Under the pieces are notes generated by a model that ran no database searches, was not told the DNA's origin, and was given only the letters and a program-made list of their open reading frames with translations. Positions 52,924 to 62,282 of a stretch of DNA of 64,000 nucleotides are shown here, piece after piece (position 1 is the stretch's first letter; each line of letters begins with the position of its first letter). Source of the stretch: Oscillospiraceae bacterium (GTDB taxonomy: Bacteria > Bacillota_A > Clostridia > Oscillospirales > WRJC01); the NCBI GenBank assembly GCA_009782405.1, contig WRJC01000003.1:1-64000 (forward strand). The letters are read 5' to 3'. The translations under genes and the position numbers were made by a program.

Positions 52924-53811
52924 CTATTTGGTTCTATGTTTTTTTGCCAAAAGCATCCCGGCTGCGGACAAGGCCATCGCCGCGAAAATCGCAATGCCCA
53001 GATCGCCGGTAACCGGCGCTGCGGGAGCCGGCGCGGGTTCCGGAGCGGCGGGGGCTGGAGCGGGTTCTGCGGGAGCCGCTTCGGGTTCCGGTTCCGGCTC
53101 GGGCTCGGGTTCGGGTTCGGGTTCGGCGATGACTATCGGCGCGCCCAATGTCAATACGGAGGAATTGTCCACATCGCCGATTTGCTGCCCTACGGCTATC
53201 GTGCCGTCGGGGTTATGGTCGTTTACCTGCAATGTGGCTTTTATTTTTCCGCCCTCTTTCAAATATTCGGGAGGTATCGCGATTTTAAACTCTGCATTGT
53301 ATCCCTTGTCCGTCGTTATTGCCACCGCTTTTCCGCCCGGCGCCACATCATCGTAAAACGGGCCGTCGCCCCACTCTTTGCCGTAAAACGGTTCTACCGA
53401 GGTTTTCATGCGGTTGGCGTTGTCATCAAGGTCGTCCCACAAAAACCAAAGTTCCACGCTGTCGGATTCCCAAGGGTTGTCGCTGTCCATTATGAAATCT
53501 TTGCCCGCATCCGTCATATTGTCCATTGTGACTTCTATGAAAGCGTATAAAAACGCATCATCCCATAAATAAGAAATGGTTGCGTCCATTTTCGTGGCCG
53601 TATCGCCGGATGTGGAATACCAGCCGTCGCCCTTATCGGCTTCTTCTTGATCAAATATGCCAAATGAGAACGATTGGCTGTACGCTTCATCTTTTTCTCC
53701 GTCAAGGGTCGGGGTATATTTGCCTACGGTTCCTTCCGGAACTGCCAAAACCGGAATGGCCATGAGCGCCGCAAGGGAAATGATTAACAATAATGCGATT
53801 GACTTTTTCAT
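52924..53811 (-). CDS. Surface protein with CBM9-like domain and PxTG-type anchor
   Basis: A 295-residue exported protein. A signal peptide (ending VLAVPEG) is followed by a CBM9/DOMON-like sugar-binding beta-sandwich (TPTLDGEKDEAYSQS, ISYLWDDAFLYAFIEV, SDSVELWFLWDD, to about residue 215), an Glu-Pro repeat of about 15 residues, a Pro/Ala-rich linker, and a C-terminal PVTGD motif with one membrane helix and a basic tail (KKHRTK). The last part resembles an LPxTG-like sorting signal with Pro-Val-Thr-Gly. GGAGGGG precedes the ATG. It is a paralogue of the next gene. Confidence 0.75.
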   Translation of the reverse strand: MKKSIALLLIISLAALMAIPVLAVPEGTVGKYTPTLDGEKDEAYSQSFSFGIFDQEEADKGDGWYSTSGDTATKMDATISYLWDDAFLYAFIEVTMDNMTDAGKDFIMDSDNPWESDSVELWFLWDDLDDNANRMKTSVEPFYGKEWGDGPFYDDVAPGGKAVAITTDKGYNAEFKIAIPPEYLKEGGKIKATLQVNDHNPDGTIAVGQQIGDVDNSSVLTLGAPIVIAEPEPEPEPEPEPEPEAAPAEPAPAPAAPEPAPAPAAPVTGDLGIAIFAAMALSAAGMLLAKKHRTK

Positions 53812-53888
53812 TATTTTGCCCCTCCAATTAATTTTAACGATAATATTCCCATCATATATTTGCCAAAAAATTAAATTTGCGCAAATGC

Positions 53889-54758
53889 CTATTTAACGGC
53901 CTTTTTTTTGAGCACAACAATCCCGGCTGCGGACAAAGCCGTGACGGCGAGAATCACCATTCCCGCGTTGCCCGTGGCCGGCGCGGGGGAAGCCGGCGCG
54001 GGAGCGGGAGCTTCTGGCACCGGGGCAGGGGCTTCTTCTGCGGGAGCGGGGGCTTCCGTGGGTTTTTCGAGTTCTTTTAACGCGCCGAGGGTCAAAAAGC
54101 CGTAGCCGTCTCCTTCCCAGCTGTTGCTTTGGCCCTTGTCGTTTTTGGACAGAACTATCTGCTGCGTGCCGTCTTCGTCCTGCACGTCGTTGATTTGAAA
54201 CTGTATGCCGATCTGCGCGCCTTCTCCAACCGATATCGGGATCTTAAATTCCACGTTGTAGCCGCCGTCGACTATTTTGTGCGCGTACTCAAACTGCGAG
54301 CCCACATTCGCCGGACCGTAGTCGGCCAATCCGCCTTGATTGTACACGCACGGCCAGCCAACTATATCTATCCTGTACTGCATCACGTTTTCCGCCGTGT
54401 CGCCGGTGTTGTTTTGGTCGATGAATACTTCGAGGCTGTCGCAGTTCCAAGGCGCCCCTTCCTGTTTGTCCGGATCCGGGGGTATCATAGCGGGGTCTTT
54501 GATTTCGCCGAACACGTACAGGAAACCGTCGCTCCAAAGCACGGTACCCACCCCTTGGGTGCCGACGTCGCTCACTTCCCTGTTTATCGGGATTGCGAGC
54601 CCGAGGCTATAGGCTTCGTCTTTTTCGCCGTTGATGGCTATGGTCTCGTTTGTCTTGGCCACCGAGCCGTAGTCGTCGCCGTCGCCCGCAAAGGCAATCA
54701 GCGTAAATGCCGACACGAGCAACATCGCCGCGATTGATAGTGCCAAAAGTTTTTTCAT
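53889..54758 (-). CDS. Surface protein with CBM9-like domain and PxTG-type anchor
   Basis: A 289-residue exported protein with the same plan as its neighbour: signal peptide, CBM9-like domain (AINGEKDEAYSLGLAI, VLWSDGFLYVFGEI, NCDSLEVFIDQNN, YNVEFKIPISVGEG), Pro/Ala-rich linker and PATGN followed by a membrane helix and a basic tail. AAAAGGAGCG precedes the ATG. It is transcribed from a promoter with palindromic elements (54829-54857). The 77-base gap to the second paralogue has no clear terminator, so both may be made together. Confidence 0.75.
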   Translation of the reverse strand: MKKLLALSIAAMLLVSAFTLIAFAGDGDDYGSVAKTNETIAINGEKDEAYSLGLAIPINREVSDVGTQGVGTVLWSDGFLYVFGEIKDPAMIPPDPDKQEGAPWNCDSLEVFIDQNNTGDTAENVMQYRIDIVGWPCVYNQGGLADYGPANVGSQFEYAHKIVDGGYNVEFKIPISVGEGAQIGIQFQINDVQDEDGTQQIVLSKNDKGQSNSWEGDGYGFLTLGALKELEKPTEAPAPAEEAPAPVPEAPAPAPASPAPATGNAGMVILAVTALSAAGIVVLKKKAVK

Positions 54759-54828
54759 AAATTTGCGCTCCTTTTATAATTTTTTTTGTTTTTTTGTCTG
54801 TAACTTTTATTCGAAAGTTACAGTAGAT

Positions 54829-54857
54829 ATATTAACATAAAATTTTATGTTTGTCAA
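54829..54857 (-). promoter_or_regulatory. Promoter with palindromic spacer
   Basis: On the minus strand: TTGACA, 17-base spacer, TAATAT (54834-54829). The spacer region is the 18-base palindrome AACATAAAATTTTATGTT (54834-54851). A second inverted repeat, CTGTAACTTT / AAAGTTACAG (54798-54823), covers the likely transcription start. Both could bind a regulator. Confidence 0.65.
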
Positions 54858-54881
54858 TAAATAATTTGAAAAATCGTTAAA

Positions 54882-57542
54882 TTATTTTAGCATCGCCGCC
54901 AAAATTTCCCATCCCTTTCCCAAGGCTTCCTCGAGCTTTGAAATGTCTTTTCCTCCCGCCACTGCGAATTCGGGGCGTCCGCCGCCGCTTCCGCCTGTAA
55001 CCTGCGCCACTTGCTTGACCAAGCTTCCCGCATTTGCCCCCAGCTTCACCGCTTCGCCCCCGCAAACTGCGGCAAATATTATTTTCCCCTCATTGGCCGA
55101 GGCGAGAATGGCGGCTATGTTCGGGTTTTTTTGCTTCAGCTCCTCGCAGATCATTTTAAGCTTTTCCGCCGAAACCTTTTCCACAAAGGCGGCGAGATAA
55201 TCGATTCCCGCCTCGGTTTTTTGGGTCTTTGAGAGAAGCTCGTTTGTCTTGCCTGCCGCAATCTCGGAACTCAGGCTTTCGATCTCGCGCTTTTGCTCTT
55301 TCAGTTCAAGCATCGCGGATTCGGCCCTTTTGTCTATTTCTTCCGGATTATTGGCTTTTAGTATTTTAGAGGTTTTCAAAATCAACTCTTTGTCATGTTT
55401 TATCATATTCAAAACGCCGCGCCCCGTAACCGCTTCAATGCGCCTCACCCCGGCGGCCACCGAAGATTCCGAGGTTATGGCAAAAAGACCCGCTTTGGCC
55501 GTGTTGTCAAGGTGCGTGCCGCCGCACAGCTCACACGAAACTTCGCCCATTTTTACCACCCTGACCAACTCGCCGTACTTTTCGCCGAAAAGCGCGGTAG
55601 CGCCCATTTTTTTCGCGGTTTCCATATCGGTTTCCATGAAGGTTATATTTAGCCCTGCAAGTATATTTTCATTTATGATGGTCTCGGTTTTTTCGATTTC
55701 TTCGGGGCTCATCGCGTTAAAATGCGTGAAGTCAAAGCGCAGCCTGGTTTGGTCCACGTATGATCCCGCTTGTTCGACGTGCCCTCCCAGCACCTCGCGC
55801 AACGCGGCCTGCAAGAGGTGCGCCGCGCTGTGGTTTCGCATGATGGCCTCCCTCGCGGCTTTGTCCACGGAGGCGGTCACCTCGTCCCCGTTTTTTAGTT
55901 CGCCTTTTTCCATTTTGCATATGTGCATTATTTTCCCGTCGGAGGTTTTTTTGCAGTCTGTGACGTAAGCTTCCGCTCTTCCGTTTCCAATCGTCCCCGA
56001 GTCGCCCACCTGCCCCCCGCTTTCGGCATAAAAGGGCGTCTTGTCCAGTATGAGCGTGAATTCGCCCTCATTGACAAATTCGGCGGCGGACAGTTCCTCT
56101 CCGTCCTCCACGATGATCTCTAAAATTTTGGCCTTCTCCTCGAGCGCCGAGTATCCGTCAAATTCGGTTTTCGATATGTTTTTCATCAGCCCCGAGAGCT
56201 TGTCCTTCATCCAGCCCTCGATGTTCGCCCTCGCTTCCCTCGCCCGTTTTATCTGATTTTGCATCAATTCGTCGAATTTTTCCTTGCCGAGCGCGAGCTT
56301 TTGCTCCGCGGCGATCTCGCTTACCAAATCGTAGGGGAAGCCGTAGGTGTCGTAGAGCTTGAATATGTTATCGCCGGGCAGTTCGGAAAGCTTGTTTTCC
56401 TTGAGTTTTTTTATCATGCCCTCGAGCATTTCGAGCCCCGCGTTGATCGTGGCCTCGAACCTGTCTTCTTCCGCTTTCAGCACCTTTTTTATATATTCGC
56501 GCTTGGCGTCGAGTTCGGGGTAGGCCTGCTTCGAGAGATCGATGGCCGAATCGGTCAGCTCGTGCAAAAAAGCGCCTTTTATCCCCATCAGCTTTCCGTG
56601 CCTCGCCGCCCTCCTCAGAATCCGGCGCAAAACGTAGCCCCGGCCTTCGTTTGAAGGCATGATGCCGTCGCACACCATAAACGCCGCGCTCCTGATATGG
56701 TCGCCGATTATGCGCGCGGAAACCCCGGATTTCTCATGCGGCGCGTACTCGATGCCCGCGATCTCGCAGCTTTTGAGTATCAGCGCTTTTATGGTGTCGA
56801 CCTCGGAAACTGTATCCACCTGCTGCATCACCATCGCCAGCCGCTCGAGCCCCATGCCCATGTCTATGTTCTTTTGTTTTAGGGGGGTATAGTTGTCGGC
56901 GCCGTCGTTGTCGAATTGGGTGAACACGTTGTTGCAGACTTCTATAAACCTGTCGCAGTCGCAGCCAGGGCCGCACTCCGGGCTGCCGCAGCCGTTTTCT
57001 TCGCCCCGGTCGAAATATATCTCCGAGCAGGGGCCGCAGGGCCCTTTGCCCACATCCCAAAAATTGTCCTTTTTGCCCAGCTTGGTTATTTTTTCGGGCG
57101 GGAGCCCCATGTCGATTGTCCAGACCTCGAATGCTTCTTGGTCCTCGATGTAGACCGAGGGGAACAGCAGCTCTTTCGGGATTTCCAAAACTTCGGTCAA
57201 AAACTCCCAGGTCATCGGCAGCGCCTCTTTTATGAAATAGTCGCCAAACGAGAAATTGCCGAGCATTTCAAAGAAAGTGCAGTGCCTCGATGTTTTGCCC
57301 ACTTCCTCTATATCGTTCACCCTTATGCATTTCTGGCAGTTCGCCACCCTTTTTGCGGGCGGGGTTTTGTCGCCGGTGAAATACTGCTTCATCGGGGCCA
57401 TGCCGGCGCCTATGAGAAGCAGCGATTTGTCGTCGATGGGCACAAGAGGGAAGGAGTCCATTATGAGATGGTCCTTGGATTTGAAGAATTCCAAAAATTT
57501 TGCCCTCAGCTCGTTGAGCCCGAAATATTTTATGTTCTGCAT
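54882..57542 (-). CDS. alaS: Alanine--tRNA ligase
   Basis: An 886-residue class II synthetase, normal length. Catalytic core at the N-terminus (LVPIDDKSLLLIGAGMAPMKQYF, CIRVNDIEEVGKTSRHCTFFEM), editing domain with the HSAAH zinc motif near residue 570 and CGGTH near residue 670, and a C-terminal DHHA1 domain ending in GGSGGGRPEFAVAGGKD. GGGAGATTAAACGCAA precedes the ATG and a promoter is at 57592-57620. No T-box leader is visible in the 165-base upstream gap. A short A/T-only hairpin follows the stop. Confidence 0.97.
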   Translation of the reverse strand: MQNIKYFGLNELRAKFLEFFKSKDHLIMDSFPLVPIDDKSLLLIGAGMAPMKQYFTGDKTPPAKRVANCQKCIRVNDIEEVGKTSRHCTFFEMLGNFSFGDYFIKEALPMTWEFLTEVLEIPKELLFPSVYIEDQEAFEVWTIDMGLPPEKITKLGKKDNFWDVGKGPCGPCSEIYFDRGEENGCGSPECGPGCDCDRFIEVCNNVFTQFDNDGADNYTPLKQKNIDMGMGLERLAMVMQQVDTVSEVDTIKALILKSCEIAGIEYAPHEKSGVSARIIGDHIRSAAFMVCDGIMPSNEGRGYVLRRILRRAARHGKLMGIKGAFLHELTDSAIDLSKQAYPELDAKREYIKKVLKAEEDRFEATINAGLEMLEGMIKKLKENKLSELPGDNIFKLYDTYGFPYDLVSEIAAEQKLALGKEKFDELMQNQIKRAREARANIEGWMKDKLSGLMKNISKTEFDGYSALEEKAKILEIIVEDGEELSAAEFVNEGEFTLILDKTPFYAESGGQVGDSGTIGNGRAEAYVTDCKKTSDGKIMHICKMEKGELKNGDEVTASVDKAAREAIMRNHSAAHLLQAALREVLGGHVEQAGSYVDQTRLRFDFTHFNAMSPEEIEKTETIINENILAGLNITFMETDMETAKKMGATALFGEKYGELVRVVKMGEVSCELCGGTHLDNTAKAGLFAITSESSVAAGVRRIEAVTGRGVLNMIKHDKELILKTSKILKANNPEEIDKRAESAMLELKEQKREIESLSSEIAAGKTNELLSKTQKTEAGIDYLAAFVEKVSAEKLKMICEELKQKNPNIAAILASANEGKIIFAAVCGGEAVKLGANAGSLVKQVAQVTGGSGGGRPEFAVAGGKDISKLEEALGKGWEILAAMLK

Positions 57543-57591
57543 TTGCGTTTAATCTCCCTTGCGTATTGTCGGTTGTTGTTTCCCTTAAAAA

Positions 57592-57620
57592 ATTATATCA
57601 AAAAACAAACAAAAAATCAA
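57592..57620 (-). promoter_or_regulatory. Promoter of alaS
   Basis: On the minus strand: TTGATT (57620-57615), 17-base spacer, TATAAT (57597-57592). Confidence 0.75.
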
Positions 57621-57707
57621 TAGGCCCCCGAAAATTTTTTGTTTGTCCCGAAAATATTTTGAGTTTTTTGAGCTCGCTTTAAGGAAGAAAAACATCCGTA
57701 TTTGCTT

Positions 57708-58406
57708 TCATGCCACAGTCTCCGTTTTTTTTGTCAGAATATGGTAGCTTTTGTCCGCGACTGTTTTCATAGCGGCGTAATCGTGGAACACGCCCAATAT
57801 TATCGAACCTTGCTTTTTCAGTTCTTTTATGAGCTCCAATACGCTGGATTTCGACACCGGGTCAAGGGAAGCCGTAGGTTCGTCCAAAAGGACAAGGCGC
57901 GGCTTTGTTATAATCCCGTATATGATGTTGAGCCTCTGCTTTTCCCCGCCGCTGAATGTCGAGGGATACATCTTCCACAGCTCTTCCGGTATGCCGACCA
58001 TGCCAAGCAGCTCTTTGGCGCGTTTCGCGGCAGTTTCGGCGCCGATTCCCCTGTTTATCAGAGGCTCGCACAAAACGTCGATCGCCGCGATTCTCGGAAT
58101 GACGTGAAAAAACTGAGAAACATACCCGATTTCGCTTGTTCTCAGCTCCCGCATCGTCTGCAGGTCCGTATTCGCCAAATCATGGACTATATTGTTTTTA
58201 TCGGTGTAGTATATATTTCCCGACGAAGCGAGATATGTTCCGTACACGCATTTCAGAAGCGACGATTTCCCCGCTCCGCTGGGCCCTATCACCGCGAGCA
58301 TTTGGCCCGGCTCCACCGAAATATTCACCGAATCAAGGCACCGGATCGTTTTATTGTCCCCTATATGCATCGTAAATGATTTTGAAAGATTATTGACGGC
58401 AAGCAT
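57708..58406 (-). CDS. phnL: Phosphonate C-P lyase system ATP-binding protein PhnL
   Basis: A 232-residue ABC-type ATPase with GPSGAGKSS, FSGGEKQRLN, LVLLDEPTASLD and FHDYAAM with the H-loop. In the C-P lyase operon of other bacteria PhnL associates with the PhnGHIJK core; it needs no membrane partner. It is the last gene of the operon in this window, 41 bases after phnK. GGAAAGGA lies upstream of the ATG. Confidence 0.92.
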   Translation of the reverse strand: MLAVNNLSKSFTMHIGDNKTIRCLDSVNISVEPGQMLAVIGPSGAGKSSLLKCVYGTYLASSGNIYYTDKNNIVHDLANTDLQTMRELRTSEIGYVSQFFHVIPRIAAIDVLCEPLINRGIGAETAAKRAKELLGMVGIPEELWKMYPSTFSGGEKQRLNIIYGIITKPRLVLLDEPTASLDPVSKSSVLELIKELKKQGSIILGVFHDYAAMKTVADKSYHILTKKTETVA

Positions 58407-58447
58407 TTTTTAATCTAAATTCCTTTCCTGATTTTTTTCGCCCTTGG

Positions 58448-59278
58448 TCATATCAATGAATGGACGAGCGTCTGCGTGAACCAATGCTGGGGATCTTCAA
58501 GAATCTGATCCGTAAAACCGTGTTCCACTATCTTTCCGTCGAGCATGACGACAGTCCTGTCAGCGAGCATCCTTATGACCGCCAGATCGTGGCTTACGAT
58601 GATGATGGAAAGTCCGAGTTTTTTTTGTACCATGCGGATCAAATCGAGCACTTTCGCCTGCACGGAAAGATCCAGTCCCGTAGTGACTTCGTCGAGTAAA
58701 AGCACGGGCGGGTTGTTGGCGATGGCTTTGGAAATCTGAACCCTCTGCTGCATTCCGCCGGAAAAATTTTTCGGCGGTTCTTTTACCCTGGTTATCGGTA
58801 TTTCCATGTGGCCGAGCAGTTCCGATGTGCGTTTTTGCATATTAAAAACATTTCTTTGGCCCGCCGCGATCAATTTTTGGGCGATATTTCCGCCATTGGA
58901 ATAATTCATCAGCAATCCGAGGAGCGGATTTTGGTAAACCATTCCCATCAGATTGTTCCTGATGGACTTCTGCTGCTGGCTGGAAACGCCGAATATATTC
59001 GTTTTGCCGCCGTTATATGCGTCCAAAAACGCCTCCCCGGACGTGACCGGAATATCAAAATACAACGATTTCATGAGCGTCGTTTTCCCCGACCCTGATT
59101 CCCCGACCACGCCCAAGATTTCGGACGGGTACAATTCAAGGGATATTCCGCGCACCGCCCAAACCGATTTGCATTCGGGGCATCGGTTTTTTTCCAAACA
59201 ATTTTCCGGATCGCGGCAGTATGCGCATCCCTTACCGTATCTTATCGTAAGCTCGTTCACTTTCATTGTTTGCTGCAT
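58448..59278 (-). CDS. phnK: Phosphonate C-P lyase system protein PhnK
   Basis: A 276-residue ABC-type ATPase, containing GESGSGKTTLMKSL, FSGGMQQRVQISKA, LLLDEVTTGLDLSVQ and SHDLAVIRML with the H-loop. The N-terminal insertion with four Cys (CAYCRDPENCLEKNRCPEC) is characteristic of PhnK relatives. It binds the PhnGHIJ core and is thought to drive conformational changes during phosphonate cleavage. Its start overlaps phnJ by 16 bases. Confidence 0.92.
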   Translation of the reverse strand: MQQTMKVNELTIRYGKGCAYCRDPENCLEKNRCPECKSVWAVRGISLELYPSEILGVVGESGSGKTTLMKSLYFDIPVTSGEAFLDAYNGGKTNIFGVSSQQQKSIRNNLMGMVYQNPLLGLLMNYSNGGNIAQKLIAAGQRNVFNMQKRTSELLGHMEIPITRVKEPPKNFSGGMQQRVQISKAIANNPPVLLLDEVTTGLDLSVQAKVLDLIRMVQKKLGLSIIIVSHDLAVIRMLADRTVVMLDGKIVEHGFTDQILEDPQHWFTQTLVHSLI

Positions 59279-60150
59279 ATATTTTTATTCCTTTCGGCAT
59301 TCTTTCTGCAAAACCCGGAATCTGAACATTGAAAATGTCGTTTTTTGCCATCGGAGTCGAATATCTCGTCAAAATATACTCCTTTTGCCCCGCAGATGCT
59401 GCATTCCCTGCCTTCGGTTTCTTCGACTTCGAAGTTGTAATCGTCAAAATCCAAGGGGACGACGCTTGTATGGGGAGGAACGGCATATATCATTTTTTCG
59501 CGCCCGGCTCCCAGCAGATACAGGCAGTCGGCATCGTTCAGTTTCATGGTGTCATAGCGGGGTATGGGGCTTGGAGCCATCACATACCTTCCGTCCACCA
59601 TCACGGGATAAGAGGCCCCCATCGTTATTTTGCCGTAGCGCATGATCTGCTCGTAAAGCATGAGCCAGGCCGCGCTGTATTCCGTGTCCGCGTGCATCTG
59701 CCTCGCTTTCAATTCACTTCTCTCGACAGCGCGAAGCGGTTCGGGGTTGGGTACCTGAAGCACAAGCACTTGCCCTTCTTTCAGTTTTTCTTCGGGGATC
59801 CTGTGCCTTGATTGAATCACGCTGGCTTTCTCCGCGTCGGTCGTGATATCCGCGCCCGTGCACGCGCGCACGAATTTTTTTATGCTGACCGCATTCACGC
59901 TGTCGTCGCTTCCTTGGTCTATGACTTTGAGAATGTCGGAGGGTCCTATTATCGAAAGGGTGATTTGGATGCCTCCAGTTCCCCATCCTCTCCCTATGGG
60001 AAGTTCCCTTGAACCGAAAGGAACCTGATAACCGGGAATCGAAATGGCCTTGATGACGGCCCTGCGTATTTCACGTTTGGAACCCTCGTCCAAAAAAGCG
60101 AAATTATATTCATTGGCTTCGATTTTTTCGTTTTCGGAATGTTCGATCAT
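59263..60150 (-). CDS. phnJ: Alpha-D-ribose 1-methylphosphonate 5-phosphate C-P lyase
   Basis: A 295-residue radical-SAM-like enzyme that cleaves the carbon-phosphorus bond, releasing methane or another alkane. The iron-sulfur ligands and the thiyl-radical cysteine are in place: Cys250, Cys253, Cys275 and Cys281, with the spacing of E. coli Cys241, 244, 266 and 272. Other family segments include PGYQVPFGSRELPIGRGWG and MMGASYPVMVDGRYVM-like residues. It is the catalytic centre of the operon. Confidence 0.96.
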   Translation of the reverse strand: MIEHSENEKIEANEYNFAFLDEGSKREIRRAVIKAISIPGYQVPFGSRELPIGRGWGTGGIQITLSIIGPSDILKVIDQGSDDSVNAVSIKKFVRACTGADITTDAEKASVIQSRHRIPEEKLKEGQVLVLQVPNPEPLRAVERSELKARQMHADTEYSAAWLMLYEQIMRYGKITMGASYPVMVDGRYVMAPSPIPRYDTMKLNDADCLYLLGAGREKMIYAVPPHTSVVPLDFDDYNFEVEETEGRECSICGAKGVYFDEIFDSDGKKRHFQCSDSGFCRKNAERNKNICSKQ

Positions 60151-60167
60151 AACGGCGTCAAATCCTC

Positions 60168-61271
60168 CTATACTTTGGGGCTTTTGGCATCGGGGCCAAG
60201 CCGCGTTTTTCTGATATTGTCCAGTTTGGACTGATATGTCACATAATGCGGAAGTTTGAGATGCGAAATGAATCCCGACATTTCGAGCGCTTCGCCGTGA
60301 AGCAAAACAAATTCCTCGTCGTTGGGGGGGCTGTTGGCATGGGGATGGTTCAACGCGCAGTCGAGTATGGACATGGCGATCGCTTTTGTTTCGGCCCTGC
60401 CGAAGGCCAATCCGTATCCGACATCGATGTTCAATTCATCGAATTCTCTGTCGGAACTTTTATGGCCGGAAATAAACGACTCCACTTCGGTAAAAAGAAT
60501 CTCGCCGATGACCATGCTTTCGCCTCTGCCGAGCGGATATTCGATTTGTATATCGACATTGCCGCAGCGCAGTTCGCCGATGGTCGGGTGCGCCATAAAT
60601 CCATACCCCCTGAGCCCCGCATACGAAACCCCGCTGACAAAACCCGTATCCGTCCTGAAAAGCGTTTGGAGCCTTGCGCTCCTCGAAGCGGGGAACATGA
60701 GTTTGTTTACTGTAATATCGTCGGGTTCCCCGTCGTCGGGCCCATATGCGGCCATTAAGCCTTCTTTTTTGAGGAGATCGGAGACGCGCGCGGCGTTCAT
60801 GTCGGTTTCTTCGGCTTCTATCGCCGACAAATACCGCTCCCTGAAAGATTTGAGTTCATCTTCTTTTTCGTTTTTGAGACGGAAATCCAGCAGTCTGTGC
60901 GTGTAATCATAAGTCGCCCCGAGTATCTGCCCTAAGGGAATGTCTTTGAAAGCCGATGAGATCCTTCTCGTAAGACGCATATTTTTGCAATCTATTGTCA
61001 GGGAATTATGCTCGCGCGAAAGCGTCGAACGGTAGGCCCTCATCAAGAACACGGCTTCTTCGGGGCTGCATTCGCATTGTTTGAGGGCGAGGGCCGCATA
61101 ATCCGGCGCGTAAAAACCGGATTCGCACATCACCCTTTCGACCAGCTGCTTCATTCTCTTGGCGATCACTTCGATTTCAAGGGGAAACTCTCCTTCGCTT
61201 CGGGACAATTTCAAAAGCCCGATCGAATTTTCTATCGCCTGTTCTCCGCCTTTTACCGCAACATAAGCCAT
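60168..61271 (-). CDS. phnI: C-P lyase core protein PhnI
   Basis: A 367-residue protein that attaches the phosphonate to the ribose of ATP as part of PhnGHIL/PhnI. Characteristic start MAYVAVKGGEQAIENS, then KRMKQLVERVMCESGFYAP, ATYDYTHRLLDFRL and AYGLRGYGFMAHP-like segment. ATG at 61271 follows GGAGGTGG; a longer frame to 61400 would overlap phnH and lacks support. Adjacent to phnH by 2 bases. Confidence 0.95.
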   Translation of the reverse strand: MAYVAVKGGEQAIENSIGLLKLSRSEGEFPLEIEVIAKRMKQLVERVMCESGFYAPDYAALALKQCECSPEEAVFLMRAYRSTLSREHNSLTIDCKNMRLTRRISSAFKDIPLGQILGATYDYTHRLLDFRLKNEKEDELKSFRERYLSAIEAEETDMNAARVSDLLKKEGLMAAYGPDDGEPDDITVNKLMFPASRSARLQTLFRTDTGFVSGVSYAGLRGYGFMAHPTIGELRCGNVDIQIEYPLGRGESMVIGEILFTEVESFISGHKSSDREFDELNIDVGYGLAFGRAETKAIAMSILDCALNHPHANSPPNDEEFVLLHGEALEMSGFISHLKLPHYVTYQSKLDNIRKTRLGPDAKSPKV

Positions 61272-61273
61272 TT

Positions 61274-61855
61274 TCAAACCACCTCCCTGAAGATTCTTGT
61301 ATGGCGCGGGACCGCCAGTATATCGCCCTTTGGGCAAGCGAATATGATTTCGAACCCTTTCGGGTATTCCATATCCAATTTCGCGGTCCTGCATAAGCAA
61401 TCCGCGATGTTTTTGTCGACAAAACGGATAATTTTTCCGTTTATTCCGGGACCCTCGGCGACGATTTTTTCCTCCCCGCCGATTCCGGGAACATCGAATA
61501 TGACAGTAGCTCCTTTATGCGGATCCACAAGGCTGCCCTGGCATAAGTTTTCATATGAGTCGAAAGCGCGGATATCCTTGACTATGACAAAATCCGCTTT
61601 TTCCAGGCTGGCCGGCCTGGCGTATGTCATCTCCCTGATTTCTTCGGTCAGCCTCAAATCCCCATGATCGCCGTGCACGTGGAAAGAGACGGCGTTGTCG
61701 AGGAAAACAAAGCACAGTTCTTTTATGGTCGTTTCATTTTCAGGCATGCCGTCTTTTATGTTATATATCCGAAACGGGTGGGCAAAAGTTTCCATGACGG
61801 TCCTGAAAATCCGCTGCGAAACCAAAACGCCGTCAATATCTGTCAGACTATCCAT
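61274..61855 (-). CDS. phnH: C-P lyase core protein PhnH
   Basis: A 193-residue protein of the C-P lyase core, structurally related to PLP enzymes but without PLP. IDGVLVSQRIFRTVMETFAHPFRIYNI near the N-terminus is typical. GGAGGAATAG precedes the ATG at 61855. It joins PhnG, PhnI and PhnJ in the core complex. Confidence 0.93.
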   Translation of the reverse strand: MDSLTDIDGVLVSQRIFRTVMETFAHPFRIYNIKDGMPENETTIKELCFVFLDNAVSFHVHGDHGDLRLTEEIREMTYARPASLEKADFVIVKDIRAFDSYENLCQGSLVDPHKGATVIFDVPGIGGEEKIVAEGPGINGKIIRFVDKNIADCLCRTAKLDMEYPKGFEIIFACPKGDILAVPRHTRIFREVV

Positions 61856-61856
61856 T

Positions 61857-62279
61857 CTATTCCTCCATGACGCTGAAATTGACTTTCGTGGACATGGCAA
61901 GCCCCGAATCCAAAGCGCGTCTTTTTTTTATTTTGCCTTCCCATTTTTTCAGCGATTCCGTTATCAATCCGGTTTCGGGCAGATTCGAGTTGAGCGCGGC
62001 ATCAATGACCGCCATCGCGTAAACTTTTTCCAAATCGTCCCCCAAGGAAGCGGCAAATCCCTTGTTATCCCCGAGTTTCACCATGCATTCGCAGGCGAGC
62101 GCCTCTCCGGCGTAAAACAGCGAATTCCTCGCGCTTTCCCTGATTTTGAGCATGACCAGTGTTTTATGGGGCTTTTTTATCGGAACCGCGCCGTATTTTT
62201 TTTCAAGCCGGCGGCCTAAATCGATCACGTCGGTTCTTTCGGAATAATTCAATATTCCAAACAGCGTATTTTTATCCAT
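61857..62279 (-). CDS. phnG: C-P lyase core protein PhnG
   Basis: A 140-residue core subunit. Typical segments are TLVMLKIRESARNSLFYAGEALACEC and the GDDLEKVYAMAVIDAAL region. It starts upstream of phnH with a 1-base gap and follows phnM by 3 bases, supporting tight coexpression. Confidence 0.92.
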   Translation of the reverse strand: MDKNTLFGILNYSERTDVIDLGRRLEKKYGAVPIKKPHKTLVMLKIRESARNSLFYAGEALACECMVKLGDNKGFAASLGDDLEKVYAMAVIDAALNSNLPETGLITESLKKWEGKIKKRRALDSGLAMSTKVNFSVMEE

Positions 62280-62282
62280 TTG

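Noticed and set aside
53080..53140. Tandem GGTTCGGGTTCGG-like repeat as a possible CRISPR or minisatellite
   Set aside because: It is the coding sequence of a Glu-Pro repeat in the CBM9-like protein, without spacers.
57543..57707. T-box riboswitch upstream of alaS
   Set aside because: The 165-base leader shows a promoter but no T-box sequence or long stem.
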